10,127 bases of DNA, taken from the NCBI GenBank assembly GCA_027063215.1, contig JAMOSE010000122.1, positions 1 through 10,127 on the forward strand, read 5' to 3'. Both the position numbers and the translations under genes were made by a program. Of the stretch, positions 1-5,897 are shown piece after piece. The stretch's first letter is position 1. The number at the start of each line of letters is the position of its first letter. Source of the DNA: Sulfurimonas sp. (GTDB lineage: Bacteria; Campylobacterota; Campylobacteria; Campylobacterales; Sulfurimonadaceae). Below the pieces are notes generated by a model. The model saw only the letters and a program-made list of their open reading frames with translations, ran no database searches and was not told the DNA's origin.

Positions 1-3
1 AAT

Positions 4-32
4 TTGACAAAGAGTGACGCAAGGAGTATAAT
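4..32 (+). promoter_or_regulatory. Sigma-70 promoter for clpB (perfect consensus)
   Basis: A TTGACA hexamer at 4-9 and a TATAAT hexamer at 27-32 are separated by exactly 17 bases, so both boxes match the sigma-70 consensus fully. Transcription would start near base 39 and give a leader of about 70 nt before clpB. I see no CIRCE (TTAGCACTC-N9-GAGTGCTAA) or HAIR-type (CTTGAGT-N7-ACTCAAG) operator, so control by HrcA or HspR is not visible here. The same stretch can also be read as a ribosome site plus a small ORF (see the entry at 35-112), and the two readings compete. Confidence 0.7.
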
Positions 33-34
33 TT

Positions 35-112
35 ATGCTACTAAAGTTGCAAAGCTTTTGTGTAAAATGTTCTATACTACCGCTAGAAAAAAATAAAAGG
101 ATTTACAAATGA
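35..112 (+). CDS. Possible 25-codon leader ORF upstream of clpB (doubtful)
   Basis: An ATG at 35 follows a perfect AAGGAG (21-26) with an 8-nt gap and opens a 25-residue frame. The frame ends in TGA at 110-112, overlapping the clpB start as ATGA. The peptide is small and basic, with two cysteines at residues 9 and 12 (C-V-K-C), and I recognise no family. Against it: the -10 box at 27-32 implies a transcript start near 39, which would leave out both the ribosome site and the start codon. It could be translated only from a transcript that begins upstream of this window. Short frames like this are common by chance in AT-rich DNA. Confidence 0.2.
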   Translation: MLLKLQSFCVKCSILPLEKNKRIYK

Positions 113-2691
113 GCAATAATATTTTTGAAAAACTAACACATAATATGACAGAGGCGATAGAGAGTGCGGTCTCTTTGGCACTGCATAATAAAAATCAGGA
201 AGTGACACCTATTCACTTTTTATGGGCACTGCTTACAAACAGTGACTCAGTTTTAAACCAAATGTTTAATAAAATGGGTGTAGATAAGGTTGCCATGGAG
301 CTTGACATCAAGTCTATGGCTGAAAAACTGCCAAAATCTTCATCTGTGACAAAAGAGAGTATTAAACTCTCTCATGAATTTGTCCGAACACTGCAAAACG
401 GTGAAGGGCTTATGGCTAAAAACGGGGATGCGTATTTAGCTGTTGATACCTATATATTAGCTAACTTACAAACACCGCCATTTTCGGAAATTTTACCGAA
501 GTATGTTGATGTTATGGAGCTTAGCAAAGAGTTGGAAACGGCTCGTGGCGGAGCGAAGATCGATTCTCAGACTGCAGATGAGACGCTTGAAGCACTCTCT
601 AAGTATGGAATTGACCTTACAAAAGAGGCAGCGGAAGGAAAACTTCCTCCTGTAATCGGACGTGATGAAGAGATTTCACGTACAATGCAGATCTTAATTC
701 GTAAAACAAAAAACAACCCAATGCTTTTAGGTGAGCCTGGGGTTGGTAAGACTGCATTGGTTGAGGGTCTTGCACAGAGAATTCAAAGTGGAGATGTTCC
801 AACATCACTGCAAAATAAACGCTTAATTGCGCTTGATATGTCTGCACTTATCGCGGGTGCAAAATATCGTGGTGAGTTTGAGGACAGACTCAAAGCAGTT
901 ATTGATGAGGTAAAAGAGAATGGAAATATCATCCTCTTTATTGATGAGATCCATACAATTGTCGGTGCGGGTGCATCGGAAGGTAGTATGGATGCGGCAA
1001 ACATCCTAAAACCAGCCCTAGCTCGTGGAGAGCTGCATACTATTGGGGCAACAACACTCAAAGAGTATAGAAAATACTTTGAAAAAGATGCGGCATTGCA
1101 ACGTCGTTTCTTACCTATTAGTGTAGATGAACCGAGTGTAAATCAGTCTCTACAAATTCTTCGTGGAATTAAAGAGAGACTAGAAGCACACCATAATGTA
1201 AATATTACAGACTCTGCACTTGTGGCGGCTGCGAAGTTGTCTGATAGATATATTGCAGACAGATTTTTACCGGATAAAGCGATTGACCTTATTGATGAGG
1301 CGGCAGCTGAACTGAAAATGCAGATAGAGTCTGAGCCAAATGAACTCAGTGCTGCAAAACGTAAGTTAAGTGAGCTTATGGTTGAAAAAGAGGCGCTTAA
1401 AATGGAGAAAACTCCATCAAATGAGAAACGCCTTGAAGAGATTGAAAAAGAGCTTGCTGACATTGAAGAAAAAGTAAGAACTTTAGAATCTCAGTTTCAA
1501 ACTGAAAAAGAGGTTTTTGAGAAGATCTCTACCATTAAAGGTGAAGTTGAGGCAAAACGCCGTGAAGCAGAGCTTGCAAAAGCACAGTCTGACTTTAACC
1601 GTGCGGCTGAGATCGAGTATGGTGAGATTCCTAAACTGCTTGAAGAAGAAAAAGCACTTAATGAAAAATGGGCTCGTATGCAAGAGGCTGGAACACTCCT
1701 TAAAAACTCAGTTGATGAAGAGTCAATCGCATCTATTGTCAGTAGATGGACAGGTATTCCTGTAAATAAAATGCTTCAAAGTGAAAAAGATAAAATTCTT
1801 AACGTTGAAGATGAGTTAAACAAAACAGTTGTAGGACAAGGTAGAGCAACACATGCCGTAGCACGTGCTATTAAGCGTAACAAAGCTGGTCTTAGCGATA
1901 AAAACAGACCAATTGGTAGCTTCTTGTTCCTTGGACCAACTGGTGTTGGTAAAACACAAACTGCTAAAACATTAGCGAAGTTCTTGTTTGACTCTGAAGA
2001 TGCGATGATTCGTATTGATATGAGTGAGTATATGGAGAAACATGCGGTATCTCGTTTAGTGGGTGCAGCTCCTGGATATGTAGGATATGAAGAGGGTGGA
2101 CAGCTTACAGAAGCGGTACGTCGTAAACCATACTCTGTAATACTCTTTGATGAGGTAGAAAAAGCACATCCGGATGTATTTAATATCTTGTTGCAAGTGC
2201 TTGATGATGGACGCTTAACAGATAACAAAGGGGTAACGGTAGATTTTACAAATACTATTATCATCTTAACATCAAATATCGCAAGTGATAAAATTATGGC
2301 ACATCCAGATGGTGGTGAAGAGCTGGAAAACTTGGTAATGGCTGAGTTAAAACAAGCTTTTAAACCAGAGTTCTTAAACAGATTGGATGATGTTGTTATC
2401 TTTAACGCGCTTGGTAAAGATGAGATTAAAGGTATTGTTGAGATCTTCTTTAACGATATCAAAGCAAAAGTCAAAGAGCGTGATATTGAGCTTTCTCTTT
2501 CTGATGAAGCAGTTGAGTATATCGCAGAGGCTGGATTTGATCCTGTATATGGTGCTCGTCCACTGAAACGTGCACTTTATGAGATCGTTGAGGACAGACT
2601 TGCTGACCTTATTTTAGAAGGTACGGTCAAAGAGGGTGCTCATGTTGAATTTACTGTTCAAAACGGTGAAGTCAAAGTCAATGTATCGTAA
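109..2691 (+). CDS. clpB: ATP-dependent disaggregase ClpB
   Basis: ClpB is a cytoplasmic hexameric AAA+ chaperone (Hsp100). In the known family it pulls polypeptides out of aggregates together with DnaK, DnaJ and GrpE. The 860-residue length is normal. Domains in order: Clp N-domain (about 1-145); first ATPase module with Walker A GEPGVGKT at 208-215 and Walker B IILFIDEIH around 274-282 (Glu280); the coiled-coil middle domain (about 405-525, rich in Glu, Lys and Ala), which separates ClpB from ClpA and ClpC; and a second ATPase module with Walker A GPTGVGKT at 609-616 and Walker B VILFDEVEK around 677-685 (Glu682). No ClpP-binding loop is evident. The start is the ATG that follows AAGGA at 97-101 with a 7-nt gap. 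The gene appears to be transcribed alone, from the strong promoter at 4-32 to the hairpin at 2706-2735. Confidence 0.98.
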   Translation: MSNNIFEKLTHNMTEAIESAVSLALHNKNQEVTPIHFLWALLTNSDSVLNQMFNKMGVDKVAMELDIKSMAEKLPKSSSVTKESIKLSHEFVRTLQNGEGLMAKNGDAYLAVDTYILANLQTPPFSEILPKYVDVMELSKELETARGGAKIDSQTADETLEALSKYGIDLTKEAAEGKLPPVIGRDEEISRTMQILIRKTKNNPMLLGEPGVGKTALVEGLAQRIQSGDVPTSLQNKRLIALDMSALIAGAKYRGEFEDRLKAVIDEVKENGNIILFIDEIHTIVGAGASEGSMDAANILKPALARGELHTIGATTLKEYRKYFEKDAALQRRFLPISVDEPSVNQSLQILRGIKERLEAHHNVNITDSALVAAAKLSDRYIADRFLPDKAIDLIDEAAAELKMQIESEPNELSAAKRKLSELMVEKEALKMEKTPSNEKRLEEIEKELADIEEKVRTLESQFQTEKEVFEKISTIKGEVEAKRREAELAKAQSDFNRAAEIEYGEIPKLLEEEKALNEKWARMQEAGTLLKNSVDEESIASIVSRWTGIPVNKMLQSEKDKILNVEDELNKTVVGQGRATHAVARAIKRNKAGLSDKNRPIGSFLFLGPTGVGKTQTAKTLAKFLFDSEDAMIRIDMSEYMEKHAVSRLVGAAPGYVGYEEGGQLTEAVRRKPYSVILFDEVEKAHPDVFNILLQVLDDGRLTDNKGVTVDFTNTIIILTSNIASDKIMAHPDGGEELENLVMAELKQAFKPEFLNRLDDVVIFNALGKDEIKGIVEIFFNDIKAKVKERDIELSLSDEAVEYIAEAGFDPVYGARPLKRALYEIVEDRLADLILEGTVKEGAHVEFTVQNGEVKVNVS

Positions 2692-2705
2692 GTTTTTAGG
2701 AATTT

Positions 2706-2735
2706 AAAGAGTGGCTTATAGCCACTCTTTTTTTT
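2706..2735. terminator. Shared intrinsic terminator of clpB and glnS
   Basis: A perfect 10-bp stem (AAAGAGTGGC at 2706-2715 with GCCACTCTTT at 2721-2730) closes a five-base TTATA loop. On the plus strand it is followed by a T run to 2735, giving a strong rho-independent terminator 14 nt after the clpB stop. On the minus strand the same stem follows the glnS stop directly and ends in TTT plus an AT-rich stretch, a weaker but plausible terminator. The glnS stop codon (2734-2736) lies partly inside the T run, so the two convergent genes have essentially no spare DNA between them. Confidence 0.9.
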
Positions 2736-4986
2736 ACCCTAATTTTTTGGCTACAAGTTCATTGACTATTTTTGGATTTGCTTTGCCACCTGTCGCTTTT
2801 AACGCCTGACCTACAAAGAAACCTAAGAGTTTTTTATTTCCCGCTTTGAATTTTTCAACATTATCAGGATTTTTTGCAATCACTTCCTCAATTATTGGCT
2901 CAATAAGAGCTGGATCACTAATCTGTACAAGACCTTTTTCTTCTACTATTTTAGTAGGATTTTTGCCAGATTTTGCCATCTCTTCAAAAACCTGTTTTGC
3001 AATTTTATTGGAGATTTTTTCTTCATCAAGCATTGCTGTGAGTTGGGCAAGCTCTTTTGCAGCAAATTGAAGTGCTTCAAAACCTTTTTCCTTAATCTCT
3101 CTTGCTACTTCATTGACAATAAGATTTGCAAGATTTACAGGAGTGTTTAAGAGTGTAAGAGCCTCTTCATAGAGTGATGAAAGTATCTCATCACGTGCTA
3201 GAGTATTCGCTACTTCATTGTTGAGTTTAAGCTCTTGTGTATATCTTTGAAAAAATTTCTCCTGTTGCGGAGTCATTGGAGTTACTTCTCCATCTATCTG
3301 AATTTTTTTTTCTTGAGATTTTTTTGCTCTTGGCTGTTTCTCTGTTTTCTTTTTGCCCCAGGAGTCTTTTAATCCGACAATTTTGTTAAAGACTGGTTTT
3401 TCATCTGTATAATCCAGAGGATCGGCATAGAAGTAGCCTTCTCTTTCAAATTGAAAACGCTTGTCAGGTTTTTCTGTGACAACAGCAGGTTCAATCAGAG
3501 CATTTTTGATAATTTGAAGAGAGTTTGGATTTAAATCTTCAATACCCTCTGGAAATTCACTCTTATAGAGTCTTTCATAGAGACGTACTTCAACCTCTTT
3601 GGCACTATCGGCACTTACCCATTGAATGGCACTTTTTACTTTTATACCACTGGTATCATTTCCACTTTTAGAATCAGGATAATACGCAGCTTTAATCTCT
3701 ATAATATTTCCTGCATCATCTTTTATAATTTCTTTACATGAGATGATATATCCGTGTCTTAAACGTACCGGTTGCTGTGGTGTAAGACGATAATAGCCTT
3801 TTGGAGGGTTCTCTTCAAAATCTTCACGGTTTATATATATCTCGCGTGAGAAAGGAAGTTTTCTGCTGCCTTCTTTTGGTACATCATGTGGATAGTATGG
3901 AGCATCAATCTCCTCACGACCTTCATAATTTTCAATAGTGACTTTGAGAGGATTGAGTACACATAAAACACGAGGAACTTTTTTGTTTAAATCATCTCTG
4001 ATACAGAACTCAAGTTGAGAAACATCAACTATAGAGTTTGCTTTTGCAACACCTACCTGATCACAAAACGTTAAAATTGCTTCTGCTGTGTAGCCTTTGC
4101 GTCTGTATCCTGCAATAGTAGGCAGACGCGGATCATCCCAGCCATTTACATAGCCACCCTCTACAAGTTCGAGCAGTTTTCTTTTGCTCATGACCGTATA
4201 GTTGATATTTAATCGTGCAAACTCATGTTGGTAAGGACGGGGTGGTTCAAGTTCAAGTGTATCAAGTACCCAGTTATAAATATCACGGTTGTTTTCAAAC
4301 TCCAAAGTACATATGGAGTGGGTAACACCTTCTATATAGTCAGAAAGACAGTGAGCAAAATCATACATAGGGTAGATCTTCCACTCATTGCCTGTGCGAA
4401 AATGGTGTGCATGACGTATACGATATAAAAGAGGATCTCTTAGCTTCATATTTGGAGCTGCCATATCGATCTTGGCTCGAAGGACATGTTCTCCTTCTGC
4501 AAATTCTCCATTTTTCATACGTTCTAGAAGGTCAAGATTCTCTGAAATACTGCGTTGTGCAAATTTACTGCGTTTTCCTGCCTCTGTAACAGTTCCTCGA
4601 TATTCTCTAATCTCCTCTTCACTAAGCGAATCGACATAGGCTTTGCCCATTGTGATGAGTTTTTTTGCATATTCATAGAGTGCAGGAAAGTAGTCAGAGG
4701 TAAAGCGTACATTGCCATCCCATTTATATCCAAGCCATATTACGGCATCCTTAAGCGCTTCGACATATTTTGTATCTTCTGTAGTTGGATTTGTATCATC
4801 CATTCGCAAGTTACAGTGACCATTGTATTCACGTGCAATACCAAAATTGATAAAAATAGATTTTGCATGTCCAATATGAGGAAATCCATTTGGCTCAGGA
4901 GGAAATCTTGTAACGATCTCTTTATATTTTCCTGACTGCAAATCCTTCTCAACGATAGACTCTAAAAAATTTTTACTCTCATTCAT
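2734..4986 (-). CDS. glnS: Glutaminyl-tRNA synthetase fused to a GatB-tail/YqeY domain
   Basis: Charges tRNA-Gln directly with glutamine in the cytoplasm. Residues 1 to about 545 align throughout with class I GlnRS: PPEPNGFPHIGHAKS at 29-43 holds the HIGH motif (37-40), and VMSKRK near 265-270 is the KMSKS loop. The two-lobed beta-barrel anticodon-binding region ends around the conserved GLKDSWG (Trp543). A Lys-rich linker (about 544-570) leads to an extra domain of some 180 residues that looks like the tail of GatB and free-standing YqeY: it has the helical SNKIAKQVFEEM segment and ends in LGFFVGQALKATGGKANPK. At 750 residues the protein is about 200 longer than E. coli GlnRS (about 554). 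Similar fusions are known, for example in Deinococcus, where the added domain helps tRNA binding. The ATG follows AAAGG (minus strand, 5001-4997) with a 10-nt gap. The gene is convergent with clpB and divergent from rpmH. Confidence 0.97.
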   Translation of the reverse strand: MNESKNFLESIVEKDLQSGKYKEIVTRFPPEPNGFPHIGHAKSIFINFGIAREYNGHCNLRMDDTNPTTEDTKYVEALKDAVIWLGYKWDGNVRFTSDYFPALYEYAKKLITMGKAYVDSLSEEEIREYRGTVTEAGKRSKFAQRSISENLDLLERMKNGEFAEGEHVLRAKIDMAAPNMKLRDPLLYRIRHAHHFRTGNEWKIYPMYDFAHCLSDYIEGVTHSICTLEFENNRDIYNWVLDTLELEPPRPYQHEFARLNINYTVMSKRKLLELVEGGYVNGWDDPRLPTIAGYRRKGYTAEAILTFCDQVGVAKANSIVDVSQLEFCIRDDLNKKVPRVLCVLNPLKVTIENYEGREEIDAPYYPHDVPKEGSRKLPFSREIYINREDFEENPPKGYYRLTPQQPVRLRHGYIISCKEIIKDDAGNIIEIKAAYYPDSKSGNDTSGIKVKSAIQWVSADSAKEVEVRLYERLYKSEFPEGIEDLNPNSLQIIKNALIEPAVVTEKPDKRFQFEREGYFYADPLDYTDEKPVFNKIVGLKDSWGKKKTEKQPRAKKSQEKKIQIDGEVTPMTPQQEKFFQRYTQELKLNNEVANTLARDEILSSLYEEALTLLNTPVNLANLIVNEVAREIKEKGFEALQFAAKELAQLTAMLDEEKISNKIAKQVFEEMAKSGKNPTKIVEEKGLVQISDPALIEPIIEEVIAKNPDNVEKFKAGNKKLLGFFVGQALKATGGKANPKIVNELVAKKLG

Positions 4987-5123
4987 TCTCTTTAAACCTT
5001 TAGTTTTTCTTTAGTTGTATTTTATCTAATTAGAACTTACAGAGAAGTTTTTCTAAACCTTAATCGCACTTTAAGTAAAAGTTAGATAAACTTCCGGACT
5101 TAAATCAGATAAGGATATGTCAA
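4987..5123. promoter_or_regulatory. Divergent control region between glnS and rpmH
   Basis: This 137-bp AT-rich gap must hold promoters for both directions. For glnS, TAAAAT (minus strand, 5024-5019) inside TAGATAAAAT is the best -10, with no good -35; it would give a leader of about 25 nt. For rpmH, the best -10 is in TTAGATAAAC (5082-5091), with TTAATC at 5060-5065 as a weak -35 lying 17 bases ahead of TAGATA. Both candidates contain the same 9-mer TTAGATAAA in opposite orientation (plus 5082-5090, minus 5029-5021). I see no riboswitch, tRNA or DnaA-box cluster. The exact boxes are inferred. Confidence 0.5.
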
Positions 5124-5258
5124 ATGAAAAGAACATACCAACCACATAATACACCAAGAAAGCGTACGCACGGTTTTAGAGCTAGAATGGCTACTGCAAA
5201 TGGTCGTAACGTACTTAACCGTCGTCGTGCTAAAGGTCGTAAAAAATTGTCAGTATAG
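5124..5258 (+). CDS. rpmH: 50S ribosomal protein L34
   Basis: A 44-residue, strongly basic protein of the large ribosomal subunit. The sequence begins MKRTYQPHNTPRKRTHGFRA and ends in the typical Arg/Lys-rich NRRRAKGRKKLSV, and its length is exactly that of the family. AAGGA at 5111-5115 with an 8-nt gap supports the ATG at 5124; an earlier ATG at 5117 is out of frame. It is the first gene of the operon. Its 3' end overlaps the probable start of rnpA, and the AAAGG used for rnpA lies within its own codons at 5232-5236. rpmH next to rnpA is one of the most conserved gene pairs in bacteria. Confidence 0.98.
   Translation: MKRTYQPHNTPRKRTHGFRARMATANGRNVLNRRRAKGRKKLSV
5232..5248 (+). promoter_or_regulatory. 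Candidate ribosome site and ATT start of rnpA, inside rpmH
   Basis: AAAGG at 5232-5236 lies 9 nt before an ATT at 5246-5248 that is in frame with rnpA. No ATG, GTG or TTG occurs in that frame between the in-frame stop TAA at 5240-5242 and codon 65, so this is the best-placed initiation site. Competing candidates are ATA at 5255 (overlapping the rpmH stop as ATAG) and ATA at 5270 (6 nt after AGGCGGG at 5257-5263). Confidence 0.4.
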
Positions 5259-5587
5259 GCGGGTTTGATATAGTAAAAACTCATAAAGAGTTTCGCTATA
5301 TCTATAGCAAAGGAAAAAATCAGCACTCAAGCAGTGTTGTTCTTTTTTTTATTCCTCAGAATGGAATTCACAAAGTTGGTTTTACCGCTACTAAAAAAGT
5401 AGGTAATGCTGTTAAACGTAATCGTGCAAAACGTAGAATGCGTGCGATGTTTTGTGAATTTTCAGACTCTTTAAAAGATGGTACTTATGTATTTGTTGCA
5501 AAAGTAGGAATCTTTGAAACTTCACATGAAAAACTTCACAATGATTTTAAAAAAATTCTCTCTCGTGCTCAAGCAATTTCTTCTTAA
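5246..5587 (+). CDS. rnpA: Ribonuclease P protein component, with non-canonical start
   Basis: RnpA is the basic protein cofactor of the RNase P ribozyme, which removes the 5' leader from precursor tRNAs. The frame encodes THKEFRYIYSKGK near the N-terminus and the full RNR signature KKVGNAVKRNRAKRRMR (residues 50-66 counting ATT as codon 1), then DGTYVFVAK and a C-terminal helix. It runs unbroken to TAA at 5585-5587. From ATT at 5246 it is 113 residues, the normal family size. It has no standard start codon: the open frame is bounded upstream by TAA at 5240-5242, and its first ATG is at 5438, past the start of the RNR motif. The ATT has AAAGG 9 nt upstream and would overlap rpmH by 13 nt. Alternatives are an ATA start at 5255 or 5270, frameshifting from rpmH (rnpA lies in the -1 frame, next to an A6 run at 5241-5246), or a base error. 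The product identity is secure; the start is not. Confidence 0.9.
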   Translation: MVSIGGFDIVKTHKEFRYIYSKGKNQHSSSVVLFFIPQNGIHKVGFTATKKVGNAVKRNRAKRRMRAMFCEFSDSLKDGTYVFVAKVGIFETSHEKLHNDFKKILSRAQAISS

Positions 5588-5891
5588 ACTTTTATGGTTA
5601 TACCAGAAGTTTTTTACGCTAATTGGTTTTGGATCGTGTCGATATTACCCATCTTGCAGTGAGTATGCACGATTAAACTTTCAAAATAATTCACTTTCAA
5701 GTGCTTTTTACCACTCTTTTACTAGAATACTACGTTGCAATCAACTTTTTGAAGGCGGTATAGAGTACCCTGAGTTGGATAAACTCTGTCAAAAGCCTGC
5801 AAAACTCGAAGTTGATTCTATAAAATATTGGTTGGTTCCAAGTAAAAAAAACCGTTATTACATTATAAAAAATTTTTCATATAAAGGGTAG
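5541..5891 (+). CDS. yidD: Membrane protein insertion efficiency factor YidD
   Basis: YidD is a small protein at the inner face of the cytoplasmic membrane that helps YidC insert and fold membrane proteins. From ATG 5541 it has 116 residues: a hydrophobic amphipathic N-terminal helix (about 6-30), then SCRYYPSCSEYA with Cys33 and Cys39, and ILRCNQLFEGG with Cys66, which are the hallmark family positions. Many YidD proteins stop soon after the GG; here about 43 more residues follow, ending in an aromatic segment KYWLVPSKKNRYYIIKN. The start is uncertain: TTG 5514 (AGGA only 4 nt upstream) gives 125 residues and ATG 5526 gives 121. ATG 5541 best matches the usual short N-terminus and overlaps rnpA least (47 nt). 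With no clear ribosome site, translation is probably coupled to rnpA. yidC follows 3 nt later. Confidence 0.93.
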   Translation: MILKKFSLVLKQFLLKLLWLYQKFFTLIGFGSCRYYPSCSEYARLNFQNNSLSSAFYHSFTRILRCNQLFEGGIEYPELDKLCQKPAKLEVDSIKYWLVPSKKNRYYIIKNFSYKG

Positions 5892-5897
5892 TTTGTG
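5883..5897 (+). promoter_or_regulatory. Ribosome site that sets the GTG start of yidC
   Basis: AAAGGG at 5883-5888, within the last codons of yidD, lies 6 nt before GTG at 5895-5897. The next in-frame ATG (5907) would be 18 nt away from it, so GTG is the likelier start and gives the family-like N-terminus MLDKMSPNQRL. Confidence 0.75.

Noticed and set aside
1..108. CIRCE or HAIR heat-shock operator upstream of clpB
   Set aside because: No inverted repeat matching either consensus was found in the visible leader.
1776..2474. A 232-codon open frame on the minus strand inside clpB
   Set aside because: It lies wholly opposite the ATP-binding region of a secure clpB. Its translation is Ser- and Leu-rich with no family resemblance, as expected for the complement of conserved codons.
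4987..5123. Possible replication origin, since rpmH lies near dnaA and oriC in many bacteria
   Set aside because: No DnaA-box cluster (TTATCCACA-like) is visible, there is no dnaA or dnaN nearby, and in Campylobacterota the origin usually adjoins dnaA elsewhere.
5241..5258. Programmed -1 frameshift on the A6 run, making an L34-RnpA fusion
   Set aside because: rnpA is in the -1 frame and an A6 run is present, but it is not in the phase of a classical X-XXY-YYZ slippery heptamer and no stimulatory hairpin is evident. Kept only as an alternative to the ATT start.
5124..5587. Thermus-type arrangement, in which a long rnpA frame contains all of rpmH
   Set aside because: The rnpA frame is closed by TAA at 5240-5242, so it cannot extend through rpmH.
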